The notes under the pieces were generated by a model. The model searched no databases. It was not told the DNA's origin and saw only the letters and a program-made list of their open reading frames with translations. Shown piece by piece: positions 33,222 to 41,454 of a DNA stretch of 64,000 bases (the first letter of the stretch is position 1; each line of letters opens with the position of its first letter). Position numbers and translations under genes: made by a program. Origin of the DNA: Cellulomonas hominis. GTDB lineage: Bacteria; Actinomycetota; Actinomycetes; Actinomycetales; Cellulomonadaceae. Location: contig NZ_JACHDN010000001.1 in NCBI RefSeq assembly GCF_014201095.1, positions 1,922,001-1,986,000 on the forward strand. Reading direction: 5' to 3'.

Positions 33222-34316
33222 ATGGCGCGCACGCGCGCACGCCGGAGCACCCGGCACCTCGCCCCCGCGGCCCTCGCGGCCGCGGCGGCACTGGCCCTGA
33301 CCGCCTGCTCCGCGACGGGGGGACCGTCGGGGTCTCCCTCGGCGGACGCCTCCGGCGGGGGCACGGTCACGCTGGTCACGCACGACTCGTTCCACCTGAG
33401 CGACGGGCTGATCGAGCAGTTCGAGGCCGACACGGGCCTCACGGTCACGCAGGTCGCGCCCGGTGACGGCGGGGCGCTGGTCAACCAGCTGATCCTCACC
33501 AAGGACGCCCCGCTCGGCGACGTCGTCTACGGCATCGACAACACGTTCGCGTCCCGCGCGATCGACGAGGGCGTGCTGGAGCCGTACACCTCGCAGGCGC
33601 CGGCGGCGCAGGACGCGGCGCAGTACGCGCCGGACGCCTCGGACTCGCTCACCGCGGTCGACCTGGGCGACGTCTGCCTCAACGTGGACCACGCGTGGTT
33701 CGCGGAGCAGGGCGTGCCGGAGCCGGCCACGCTCGAGGACCTGACGAAGCCCGAGTACCGGGACCTCACCGTGGTCACCAACGCGGCGACGTCGAGCCCG
33801 GGCCTGGCGTTCCTGCTGGCGACGATCGGGGCGTTCGGCGAGGACGGCTGGCAGCAGTACTGGACCGACCTGCAGGCGAACGGCCTCAAGGTCGCCGAGG
33901 GCTGGTCGGACGCGTACTACACGGACTTCTCCGGCGGCGGCGCCGGCGGTCCGCGGCCGATCGCGCTGTCCTACGCGTCCTCCCCGCCGGAGACGGTCCC
34001 GGAGGGCGGCGACGCGCCGACCACCGGCGCGCTGCTCGACACCTGCTTCCGGCAGGTCGAGTACGCGGGCGTGCTGGCGGGGGCGCAGAACCCCGAGGGC
34101 GCGCGTCAGCTGGTGGACTTCCTGCTGTCCGACGCGGTCCAGGCCGACATCCCGGGCTCGATGTACATGTACCCGGTGAGCAGCGCGGTCGACCTGCCGG
34201 CGGAGTGGGCGCAGTGGGCCCCGCTGTCGGACCAGCCGTACGAGGTGCCGCTGGACGACATCGCCGCGAACCGGGACACCTGGGTCCGCGAGTGGACCGA
34301 CCTGGTGACCGGCTGA
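33222..34316 (+). CDS. thiB: Thiamine ABC transporter, binding lipoprotein
   Basis: 364 residues from ATG 33222 (GAGGAGG eight bases upstream). A lipoprotein signal peptide ends in LALTAC, with the cysteine near residue 28. The mature part has the ThiB/iron-type binding fold: TLVTHDSF-like opening (VTLVTHDSFHLSD), then GDVVYGIDNTFASRAIDE, LGDVCLNVDHAWF, and YPVSSAVDLPAEW. The name rests on the preceding TPP riboswitch and on ThiP/ThiQ downstream. It captures thiamine outside the membrane. Confidence 0.95.
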   Translation: MARTRARRSTRHLAPAALAAAAALALTACSATGGPSGSPSADASGGGTVTLVTHDSFHLSDGLIEQFEADTGLTVTQVAPGDGGALVNQLILTKDAPLGDVVYGIDNTFASRAIDEGVLEPYTSQAPAAQDAAQYAPDASDSLTAVDLGDVCLNVDHAWFAEQGVPEPATLEDLTKPEYRDLTVVTNAATSSPGLAFLLATIGAFGEDGWQQYWTDLQANGLKVAEGWSDAYYTDFSGGGAGGPRPIALSYASSPPETVPEGGDAPTTGALLDTCFRQVEYAGVLAGAQNPEGARQLVDFLLSDAVQADIPGSMYMYPVSSAVDLPAEWAQWAPLSDQPYEVPLDDIAANRDTWVREWTDLVTG

Positions 34317-34320
34317 CGCG

Positions 34321-36072
34321 GTGAGCACGACGACGCGGACGTCCCCGACCGGCTCCGGCCGGCCGGGGACGTCGGCGCGCCCGGGCACCGGACCGGCACC
34401 GCTCACGGCCCCCGCGCCCGGCTGGGCCGTCGTGCGGTGGGCCGCGTGGACGCTCGCGGCGGCGGTGCCGCTGGTGTTCCTCGGGGTGTTCTTCGCCTGG
34501 CCCGTGCTGACGCTGGTGGGCCGCGGGTTCGTCGCGGACGGGGCGCTGGACCTGTCCGGGTTCGCCGAGGTGTTCGCCCGCCCGCGCACCTGGCGGATCG
34601 TCGGGCTGACGCTCGCGCAGGGGGCGATCGGCACGGTGCTGTCCGTGCTGCTCGGGGTCCCCGGCGCGTACGTGCTGTACCGGTGCCGGTTCCCCGGGCG
34701 CGGGGCGCTGCGCGCGTTCGTCACCGTGCCGTTCGTGCTGCCGACCGTGGTGGTCGGCGTGGCGTTCCGGGCGCTGCTCCGGGAGAACGGGCCGCTCGGG
34801 TTCCTGCACCTGGACGGCTCCTTCGCCGCGATCATCGCCGCGCTGGCGTTCTTCAACTACGCCGTCGTCGTCCGGACGGTCGGCGGGCTGTGGGAGCGGC
34901 TGGACCCGCGTCCGGAGCAGGCCGCCCGGTCGCTGGGCGCCTCGCCCGCCCGGGCGTTCCTCACGGTGACCCTGCCCGCGCTGACGCCGGCCATCACGTC
35001 GGCGGCGTCGCTGGTGTTCCTGTTCTGCGCGACGGCGTTCGGCACGGTGCTCGTCCTCGGCGGGATGCAGTTCGGCACGGTCGAGACGGAGATCTGGATC
35101 CAGACGACGCAGTTCCTCGACCTGCGGGCCGCCGCGGTGCTGTCGGTGGTGCAGGTCGTCGTGGTCGTCGCGGCGCTCGCGGTCGCCGCGCGGGCCCGGG
35201 CCCGGCGGGAGCGTGCGCTGTCGCTGGTGACCGAGGCCGGCGGCCCCGCGCGCCGGCCCCACCCGGTGCCCGCGGTCCTCACCGCGGTCGTCCTGCTGCT
35301 GCTCGCGCTGCCGCTCGCGACGCTGGTGCTCGGCTCGCTGCGCACCGGCGACGGCTGGGGGCTGGACCACTACCGGGCGCTCGGCACCACGGGCGGCCGC
35401 AACGCGCTGACCGTCACCGTGTGGGAGGCGCTCGCCAACTCGCTGCGCGTCGCCGTCGACGCGACCGTGCTCGCGCTCGTCGTCGGCTGCCTCGTCGCGC
35501 TGCTGGTGTCCCGGCGCCCCAGACGGGCCGCCGCGCGGCGGGCGGTCGGGGTGCTCGACGGGGTGTTCATGCTGCCGCTCGGGGTGTCGGCGGTGACGGT
35601 CGGGTTCGGCGCGCTGCTCACCCTCGGGCACCCGTTCGGGATCGCCACCGACCTGCGGACCACCGGCGCCCTGGTCCCGATCGCGCAGGCCGTCGTGGCC
35701 GTGCCGCTGGTCGTGCGGACCGTGCTGCCCGTGCTGCGGGCGGTCGACCCCCGGCTGCGCGAGGCCGCCGGCACGCTCGGCGCCGGCCCGGGCCGGGTGC
35801 TGGCCAGCGTGGACGGGGCGCTCGCGGCGCGGTCGGTCGGGCTCGCGATCGGGTTCGCGTTCGCGGTGTCGCTCGGCGAGTTCGGGGCGACGGCGTTCCT
35901 GGCCCGCCCGGACCGGCCGACGCTGCCGGTCGTGATCTTCCGGCTGATCGGGCAGCCGGGTCCGGACAACTACGGGATGGCCCTCGCGGCGAGCGTCGTG
36001 CTGGCGCTGCTGACCGCGGGCGTGATGGCGCTCGCGGAGCGGCTGCGCGGGCCGGTGGGAGGCGAGCTGTGA
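34321..36072 (+). CDS. thiP: Thiamine ABC transporter, fused permease
   Basis: 583 residues from GTG 34321. Two permease halves are fused, each with about six membrane segments and an EAA-like loop: EQAARSLGASPARAFL in the first, REAAGTLGAGPGRVLA in the second. This internal duplication is typical of ThiP. The first 35 residues are Thr/Pro-rich. It is followed by the ATPase gene with a GTGA overlap; the operon order thiB-thiP-thiQ and the riboswitch agree. Confidence 0.95.
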   Translation: MSTTTRTSPTGSGRPGTSARPGTGPAPLTAPAPGWAVVRWAAWTLAAAVPLVFLGVFFAWPVLTLVGRGFVADGALDLSGFAEVFARPRTWRIVGLTLAQGAIGTVLSVLLGVPGAYVLYRCRFPGRGALRAFVTVPFVLPTVVVGVAFRALLRENGPLGFLHLDGSFAAIIAALAFFNYAVVVRTVGGLWERLDPRPEQAARSLGASPARAFLTVTLPALTPAITSAASLVFLFCATAFGTVLVLGGMQFGTVETEIWIQTTQFLDLRAAAVLSVVQVVVVVAALAVAARARARRERALSLVTEAGGPARRPHPVPAVLTAVVLLLLALPLATLVLGSLRTGDGWGLDHYRALGTTGGRNALTVTVWEALANSLRVAVDATVLALVVGCLVALLVSRRPRRAAARRAVGVLDGVFMLPLGVSAVTVGFGALLTLGHPFGIATDLRTTGALVPIAQAVVAVPLVVRTVLPVLRAVDPRLREAAGTLGAGPGRVLASVDGALAARSVGLAIGFAFAVSLGEFGATAFLARPDRPTLPVVIFRLIGQPGPDNYGMALAASVVLALLTAGVMALAERLRGPVGGEL

Positions 36073-37112
36073 GCGAGGGTCAGGGGCTCGAGGTGCGCGG
36101 CCTGGTCGTGCGGTACCCCGGTGGGGTGACGGCCGTGGCGGGGGTGGACCTGGACGTCGCGCGCGGCGAGGTGCTCGCGCTGCTCGGGCCGTCGGGCTGC
36201 GGGAAGTCCTCGCTGCTGCGCGCGGTCGCCGGGCTGGAGCCGCCGACGGCGGGCCGGCTGGCCTGGGACGGGCTGGACCTCGCGCCCGTCCCGGTGCACC
36301 GCCGCGGGTTCGGGCTGGTGTTCCAGGACGGCCAGCTGTTCCCGCACCGGGACGTCGCCGGGAACGTCGCGTACGGCCTGCGCGACCTCGACCGGGCGGC
36401 CCGCGCGGCCCGCGTCGCCGAGCTGCTCGACCTCGTGGGCCTGCCCGGGTACGGCACGCGGCCCGTCGCCACGCTGTCCGGCGGCGAGCGGCAGCGCGTC
36501 GCTCTCGCCCGGTCGCTCGCGCCCCGGCCCCGCCTGCTGCTGCTCGACGAGCCGCTGTCCGCCCTCGACCGGTCGCTGCGCGAGCGACTGGCGGAGGACC
36601 TGCGCCGGGTGCTGACCGCCACCGGGACGACGGCGCTGTTCGTCACGCACGACCAGGACGAGGCGTTCACGGTGGCCGACCGCGTCGCCGTCATGTCGGC
36701 CGGGCGGCTGCGCCAGGTGGCCACGCCCGAGGACCTGTGGCGGCGCCCGGCGGACCGGGAGGTCGCGGAGTTCCTCGGCTACCGGACGTTCCTCGCCGCG
36801 GCCGGCTGGGGCTCGGCGGCCTCGGCCGTCGAGGGCGACCTCGTGCCCGGCACGCTGGCCGTCGCCCCGGGCGGCTGGCGCGTGCTCGCGCCGGGCGAGG
36901 AGCCCGCAGCCGGGGCGCCCGTGCGGTCGGCGCGGGTCGCGGGCCGGCGGACCCGGCGCGGGCGCGTCGAGCTGGTCGCGGTGCTCGACCCCGAGGACGT
37001 CCGGGTCACCGCCGGGCTGCCCGCCGGCGGCGCCGTGCCGGACGACGGCGCGCGCGTGCGGGTGGTCGCCGACGAGGGGGCCGTGGCGGTGGTCGGCCTC
37101 AGCCCAGCGTGA
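36069..37112 (+). CDS. thiQ: Thiamine ABC transporter, ATPase
   Basis: 347 residues. Walker A GPSGCGKSS, Q-loop FQDGQLFPHRDVAGNV, signature LSGGERQR, Walker B LLLLDEPLSALDR and H-loop VTHDQ are intact. The extra 110 C-terminal residues resemble the regulatory TOBE-type domain of sugar/iron ATPases rather than the short ThiQ. Start overlaps thiP. Its 3' end overlaps by 14 bases the convergent acetyltransferase gene. Confidence 0.93.
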   Translation: MSEGQGLEVRGLVVRYPGGVTAVAGVDLDVARGEVLALLGPSGCGKSSLLRAVAGLEPPTAGRLAWDGLDLAPVPVHRRGFGLVFQDGQLFPHRDVAGNVAYGLRDLDRAARAARVAELLDLVGLPGYGTRPVATLSGGERQRVALARSLAPRPRLLLLDEPLSALDRSLRERLAEDLRRVLTATGTTALFVTHDQDEAFTVADRVAVMSAGRLRQVATPEDLWRRPADREVAEFLGYRTFLAAAGWGSAASAVEGDLVPGTLAVAPGGWRVLAPGEEPAAGAPVRSARVAGRRTRRGRVELVAVLDPEDVRVTAGLPAGGAVPDDGARVRVVADEGAVAVVGLSPA

Positions 37113-38226
37113 TCTGCCACTCGCCGGAGCCGCCGGCGGGGCGGAACCCGAGCGCCACGTTGATCGCGAGCATGTGCGCGTTCTCCTCGGCGTTCCAGGT
37201 GCCGATCCGCCGCGCGCCGGGCTGCACCTCGGCCAGCCGGGCGAGGTTCGCGGTCTTCACCAGCATCCCCAGCCGCCGGCCGCGGTGCTCCGTCAGCACG
37301 AGCGTGTCGTCCTGGTGCACGAACTCGTCGGTGTCCGGGCGGCTGACGAGCGCGGAGTAGGCCACGAGCGTGCCGGTCGGCACGTGCTCGGCCGCCGTGC
37401 ACCGGTACGTCATGCCGCGCTCGCGGTGCTCCTGCTCGGCGGCGCGGACCCGCGCGGCGTCCCAGACGTCCTCCCGCAGGTCGAGCCCGCCCATCGGGGC
37501 GTCGGTGCTCATCCGCGTCGCCAGGTGGGCGAACTGGTCGACCCACGCGTCCGGGCACCGGCCGTCCCACTGCACGACGCGGTAGTCCGGCCCGGCCACC
37601 CGCGCCGCCTCGGCGGCGTGCGCCGCGAGGACCGCCGGGTCGAGCGGCACGTCGAGCACCGACCGCCGGGCCACCTGCTCGAGCGCCCAGCCGCGGTGCA
37701 CGGCGAACGCCACCGACGGGTCGTCCGCGCGCACCCGGCCGGTCCCGGTCGACGGCACGAGCGTCCCCGGACCGGGATCCGGCTCGGAGCCCTGGTCGAT
37801 CGACGTCATGAGCACCGTGCGGCCGTGCTCGCGGGCGGTCGCCACGACCCGCTCGTAGAGCGCGGAGCCGACGCCGCGCCCCCGGTGCTCCGGGCGGACC
37901 AGCACGACGATCCACGCCAGGTGGGTGTTGTCCTGCGTCGGGAGGTCGAGCAGGCCGTAGCCGAGCACCCGGTCGGGGTCCGGCGGGCCGTCGCCGGGCG
38001 CGGCGTCGAGCGCCACGAACCGGAGCTTGGTCTCGTACTCCTGGTGCCGCAGGCCGCCGAGGGTCTCCTCGGGCCGGCGGGCCTCGTCCAGCACGCCCCA
38101 GATGTCGAGCAGCGTCGCGTTCGCGGCGTCGACGAGCCCGCGCAGCAGCCACGCGTCCGGGGCGTCGAGGTCGGCCGGGACGGGCAGGGGCACGACGTGG
38201 AGGTCGGCGACGGGGGCGGGGGCCAT
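37099..38226 (-). CDS. Tandem GNAT acetyltransferase
   Basis: 375 residues from ATG 38226; a GTG at 38244 is an alternative. Two GNAT folds lie in tandem: the first with the acetyl-CoA loop VRPEHRGRGVGSALYERVV near residue 110, the second with LTEHRGRRLGMLVK near residue 320. The second carries the pattern IGTWNAEENAHMLAINVALGF common in mycothiol-like double GNATs of actinobacteria. Substrate unknown; not enough match for MshD. Convergent overlap with thiQ. Confidence 0.88.
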   Translation of the reverse strand: MAPAPVADLHVVPLPVPADLDAPDAWLLRGLVDAANATLLDIWGVLDEARRPEETLGGLRHQEYETKLRFVALDAAPGDGPPDPDRVLGYGLLDLPTQDNTHLAWIVVLVRPEHRGRGVGSALYERVVATAREHGRTVLMTSIDQGSEPDPGPGTLVPSTGTGRVRADDPSVAFAVHRGWALEQVARRSVLDVPLDPAVLAAHAAEAARVAGPDYRVVQWDGRCPDAWVDQFAHLATRMSTDAPMGGLDLREDVWDAARVRAAEQEHRERGMTYRCTAAEHVPTGTLVAYSALVSRPDTDEFVHQDDTLVLTEHRGRRLGMLVKTANLARLAEVQPGARRIGTWNAEENAHMLAINVALGFRPAGGSGEWQITLG

Positions 38227-38291
38227 CCCGCCATGCTGGGGCACCGCCCGCGCCGCGTCGAGGACTTTCGGCCGTGCCGGACCGCCGCGAC

Positions 38292-38307
38292 GCTACCGGG
38301 CGGTAGC
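38292..38307. promoter_or_regulatory. Palindromic bidirectional promoter
   Basis: GCTACCG, GG, CGGTAGC is a perfect 16-base palindrome. Its arms are the -10 elements of both divergent genes: TAGCCT (38304-38309, plus) and TAGCGT (38294-38299, minus). The two -10 boxes thus face away from one centre. It may be an operator as well. Confidence 0.6.
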
Positions 38308-38316
38308 CTCGCCGCC

Positions 38317-38952
38317 ATGCCATGGCTGGAGATCATCGGGTGGACCGGCTCGGTCCTCGTCGTCGTGTCCCTCATGCAGGCGCGCGTCCTGCGGTTCCGG
38401 TGGATGAACTTCGCCGGCTCGGTGATCGCCGCCGCGTACAACGCGGTCGTCGGGATCTGGCCGTTCGCCGTGATGAACGGGGTGATCGCGGTCATCGACG
38501 CGTACTGGCTGTGGCGGCTGACCCGCGAGCGGCACGACGCGGACGTGTTCCAGGTCGTGCCGGTCGGGGCGGAGGACGCGTACCTGCGGCACGTGCTCGG
38601 GGTGCACGCGGACGACATCGCGCGCTACTACCCGTCGTTCGGCGGGGCCGGGGGAGCCGGGGAGCGCTGGGCGTACCTCGTGCTGCGCGGCGACGAGACC
38701 GTCGGCGTGGTGGTCGTGCGGGACGCCGGGGAGGGCGTCGGCGAGGTGCAGCTCGACTGGGTGACGCCGCGGTTCCGGGACTTCGCGCCCGGCGAGTTCG
38801 TGTACCGGCGGAGCGGGGCGTTCGCGGGCACGGGGCTGCGCTCGCTGGTGGTGGCCGACGACGCCCGGGACACCGGGGACTACCTCGAGCGCGTCGGGTT
38901 CCGGCGCGAGGACGGGCGGTGGCGCCGGGACGTGGAGCCCGCCGCGGCCTGA
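38317..38952 (+). CDS. YgjV-like membrane protein with GNAT-like C-terminus
   Basis: 211 residues from ATG 38317, leaderless-like (TAGCCT, seven bases, ATG). Residues 1-70 have three hydrophobic segments with the YgjV-like pattern WTGSVLVVVSLMQARVLRFR and AAAYNAVVGIWPFAVMN. Residues 80-205 (YLRHVLGVHADDIARYYPSF, VLRGDETVGVVVVRDAGEG, DYLERVGFRREDGRW) resemble a degenerate GNAT domain. A YgjV-GNAT fusion has no known job. It is divergent from the tandem GNAT gene. Confidence 0.75.
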   Translation: MPWLEIIGWTGSVLVVVSLMQARVLRFRWMNFAGSVIAAAYNAVVGIWPFAVMNGVIAVIDAYWLWRLTRERHDADVFQVVPVGAEDAYLRHVLGVHADDIARYYPSFGGAGGAGERWAYLVLRGDETVGVVVVRDAGEGVGEVQLDWVTPRFRDFAPGEFVYRRSGAFAGTGLRSLVVADDARDTGDYLERVGFRREDGRWRRDVEPAAA

Positions 38953-38981
38953 GCCGGTCCCGGGAGCGCCCCGCCGCACCG

Positions 38982-39034
38982 GGTGGAGGGTTCTGCCCGA
39001 CACGCCCGGCGTGTCCCGGCGAAACGCTCCACTC
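38982..39034. repeat. Dispersed palindromic repeat, copy 2
   Basis: GGTGGAGGGTTCTGCCC leads to GACACGCC, C, GGCGTGTC (38999-39015) and the unit ends ACGCTCCACTC. It is close to identical to copy 1 at 22222-22275. Between the YgjV-like gene and the mntH promoter. Confidence 0.8.
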
Positions 39035-39084
39035 GGCGGTTCCGGCGCCCGCGCCCCGCCCGTGCGCCGACGTGTGCCTACACT

Positions 39085-39104
39085 GAGTTCGGACATCCGA
39101 ACTT
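39085..39104. promoter_or_regulatory. Palindrome at the mntH promoter
   Basis: GTTCGGA, CA, TCCGAAC (39087-39102) is a perfect palindrome with GA and TT flanks. The -10 candidate TACACT (39079-39084) lies immediately before, so a bound protein would cover the transcription start. A metal-sensing DtxR/MntR-type repressor is likely, by function of the gene. The regulator is not identified. Confidence 0.6.
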
Positions 39105-39113
39105 GGAGGTGCG

Positions 39114-40352
39114 GTGACCAGCACAACACAGCGGCAGGCGGCGGCGAAGGGCCGGGTGCTGCCCCTGCTCGGGCCCGCGTTCGTCGCGGCGATCGCCTAC
39201 GTGGACCCCGGGAACGTCGCCGCGAACCTCACGGCCGGCGCCCGGTACGGCTACCTGCTGCTGTGGGTCCTGGTCGCGGCGAACGCGATGGCCGTGCTGG
39301 TGCAGTACCAGTCCGCGAAGCTCGGCATCGTCACCGGCGACTCCCTGCCCGGCGTGCTGGGCAAGCGGCTGCGGCGCGGTCCGCGGCTGGCGTTCTGGGC
39401 GCAGGCCGAGGTGGTCGCGGCGGCCACCGACATCGCCGAGGTCGTGGGCGGGGCCATCGCGCTGAACCTCCTGTTCGGGCTGCCGCTCGTGCTCGGCGGG
39501 CTGATCGTCGGCGCGGTGTCGATGCTGCTGCTCGCCACGCAGAACCGGTACGGCCAGCGGCGGTTCGAGTCGCTGGTCGTGGCGCTCCTGCTCGTCATCG
39601 TCGTCGGCTTCCTCTGCGGCCTGGTCGTGGGCCCGCCCGACCCCGCGGCGATGCTCGGCGGCCTGGTCCCGCGGTTCGCCGGGACGGACTCGGTGCTGCT
39701 GGCCGCGTCGATGCTCGGCGCGACCGTCATGCCGCACGCGATCTACGTGCACTCCGCGCTGAGCCGCGACCGGTTCGGGCGGGTGCACGCGCCGGCGGAG
39801 CGCGTCGGCCTGCTGCGGGCCACCCGCTGGGACGTCGGCGCCGCGCTGACCCTCGCCGGCTCGGTGAACATCGGCCTGCTGCTGCTCGCCGCGGCGAACC
39901 TGCGGGGCGTCGAGGGCACGGACACGATCGAGGGCGCGCACGCGGCGATCAGCGGGGCCCTGGGCGGCGGCATCGGCGTGGTGTTCGCGATCGGGCTGCT
40001 GGCGTCGGGCCTCGCGTCGACGTCGGTCGGCTGCTACGCGGGGGCCGCGGTGATGGAGGGGCTCATCCACCGGCGGATCCCGCTGCTGGTCCGGCGGGCG
40101 ATCACGCTGGTGCCGGCGCTGGTGCTGCTGGGCGTGGGGGCGGACCCGACGTGGACGCTCGTGGTCAGCCAGGTGGTGCTGTCGTTCGGGATCCCGTTCG
40201 CGGCGATCCCGCTGGTGCGGCTGAACCGGGACCGGGCGCTCATGGGGGCGCACGCGAACGGCCCGCGGCTGCAGGCGGCGCTGGTCGTGGTGGTGGCGCT
40301 GGTCGTGGCGCTCAACCTGGCCCTCCTGGTGCTGCTGGCCACGGGCGCCTGA
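39114..40352 (+). CDS. mntH: Nramp divalent metal (Mn2+) transporter
   Basis: 412 residues from GTG 39114 (GGAGG 5-9 bases before). Eleven membrane segments. The Nramp metal-site motifs are visible: AYVDPGNVAANL (DPGN 31-34) in segment 1 and ATVMPHAIYVHS (MPH) in segment 6. It imports Mn2+, perhaps Fe2+, with protons. A palindrome overlaps its promoter; a large inverted-repeat element begins two bases after its stop codon. Confidence 0.95.
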   Translation: MTSTTQRQAAAKGRVLPLLGPAFVAAIAYVDPGNVAANLTAGARYGYLLLWVLVAANAMAVLVQYQSAKLGIVTGDSLPGVLGKRLRRGPRLAFWAQAEVVAAATDIAEVVGGAIALNLLFGLPLVLGGLIVGAVSMLLLATQNRYGQRRFESLVVALLLVIVVGFLCGLVVGPPDPAAMLGGLVPRFAGTDSVLLAASMLGATVMPHAIYVHSALSRDRFGRVHAPAERVGLLRATRWDVGAALTLAGSVNIGLLLLAAANLRGVEGTDTIEGAHAAISGALGGGIGVVFAIGLLASGLASTSVGCYAGAAVMEGLIHRRIPLLVRRAITLVPALVLLGVGADPTWTLVVSQVVLSFGIPFAAIPLVRLNRDRALMGAHANGPRLQAALVVVVALVVALNLALLVLLATGA

Positions 40353-40353
40353 C

Positions 40354-40504
40354 CTTCCTGTACCGGAACTCCGAAAACCAGCCCCGACCTGCGGCCTCAC
40401 GCGCCGAGGATGCAGCAGGTGTCGACCTCGGGCGCGGCGAAGCAGCAGCTGGTGCACTCTCGGCGCCCGCGGTGCCCGGGTTTTCGGAGCCCCGGTACAG
40501 GAAG
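40354..40504. repeat. 151-base element with 26-base inverted-repeat ends
   Basis: The left arm (40354-40379, beginning CTTCCTGTACCGG) pairs with the right arm (40479-40504) at 24 of 26 positions. The middle 99 bases (40380-40478) carry no plausible gene start. The element fills nearly the whole gap between the mntH stop and the TetR operator. No flanking target duplication was seen. It may be a MITE-like relic or a very long terminator/structured RNA; no second copy exists in the window. Confidence 0.65.
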
Positions 40505-40508
40505 ATAT

Positions 40509-40525
40509 CCGTAGTGCTGCTACGG
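40509..40525. promoter_or_regulatory. Palindromic operator at the TetR promoter
   Basis: CCGTAG, TGCTG, CTACGG is a perfect inverted repeat and overlaps the -10 (TACGGT, 40521-40526) of the following TetR gene, so autoregulation is likely. Confidence 0.65.
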
Positions 40526-40533
40526 TTTGCCGC

Positions 40534-41184
40534 GTGACCAGCAGCGACGGGCGCTCCCTGCGCGCCCAGGGCACTCGCGCACGGATCGCCGAGGCCGCCA
40601 CCCGGCTGTTCCTCGACGACGGGTACGGCCCCACCACCATCACGGCGGTCGGTCGCGCCGCGGGTGTCGGGGTGCAGACCGTCTACTACTCGTACCCGTC
40701 GAAGTCGGACATCCTCGTCGGCTGCCTCGACCACGCCGTCGACGGGGCCGACCGCCGGGACGCCGCCCCCGATCTCGCGGAGCAGCCGTGGGTCCGGGCC
40801 GTCGTCGCGGAGGCGGATCCGGCGCGCCGGGTGTTCCTGCACGCGCGCGGGGCGGCGGAGCTGCTCGGCCGGGCGGCCGCGGTGCAGGACCTGGTGCGGG
40901 CGCACGCCGTCGGCGACCCGGTGCTGCACGCGGCGTGGGAGCGGGACGAGGCGCGCCGCCGGGCGGTGCACCGGCTGCTCGTCGAGGCCTGCGAGCGCGA
41001 CGGGGTGCTGCGCGCGGGGCTCGACGTCGAGCAGGCGACGGACCTCGTGACCCTCGTGCTCGGGCCCGAGCCGTGGAACGCCCTGGTCCGGCGGGGTGGC
41101 TGGAGCGCGCTCGCCTGGGTGCGCTGGGCCCACCGCACGCTGCTCGCCGACCTGGTGCCGTCCCGCTGGGAGCCGGACGCGTAG
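40534..41184 (+). CDS. TetR-family transcriptional regulator
   Basis: 216 residues from GTG 40534, leaderless-like (TACGGT, seven bases, GTG). The N-terminal helix-turn-helix is PTTITAVGRAAGVGVQTVYY, then SYPSKSDIL (residues 32-60). The C-terminal domain is all-helical and not assignable. An operator-like palindrome overlaps its own -10. It lies downstream of mntH and convergent with the Xre/DUF2975 pair; the target genes are unknown. Confidence 0.92.
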   Translation: MTSSDGRSLRAQGTRARIAEAATRLFLDDGYGPTTITAVGRAAGVGVQTVYYSYPSKSDILVGCLDHAVDGADRRDAAPDLAEQPWVRAVVAEADPARRVFLHARGAAELLGRAAAVQDLVRAHAVGDPVLHAAWERDEARRRAVHRLLVEACERDGVLRAGLDVEQATDLVTLVLGPEPWNALVRRGGWSALAWVRWAHRTLLADLVPSRWEPDA

Positions 41185-41196
41185 TCCGGCCGCGTG

Positions 41197-41454
41197 TCAG
41201 CCGGCGGCCTCCTCGGGCTCGTCGACCGCCGCCCCGCCCGCCGGCTCGCCCGCCGGCTCGTGCCGGAGCAGGTCCCCCGGCTGGCAGTCGAGCACGTCGC
41301 ACAGCGCCTCGAGCGTGGTGAACCGCACCGCGCGGGCCCGGCCGTTCTTCAGCACCGCGAGGTTGGCGGGGGTGATCCCGACCCGGTCGGCGAGCTCGCC
41401 CACCGACATCTTCCGCCGGGCGAGCATGACGTCGATGTCCACGACGATGGGCAT
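41197..41454 (-). CDS. Xre-family small regulator (YozG-like)
   Basis: 85 residues. A compact helix-turn-helix covers residues 10-65 (MLARRKMSVGELADRVGI, then LEALCDVLDCQPGDLL), as in YozG-type regulators. The ATG at 41454 shares one base with the stop of the DUF2975 gene (TGATG), so the two are translationally coupled. Such pairs (DUF2975 membrane protein plus Xre) are common. It may bind the CTATCG repeats upstream of the pair. Confidence 0.92.
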   Translation of the reverse strand: MPIVVDIDVMLARRKMSVGELADRVGITPANLAVLKNGRARAVRFTTLEALCDVLDCQPGDLLRHEPAGEPAGGAAVDEPEEAAG

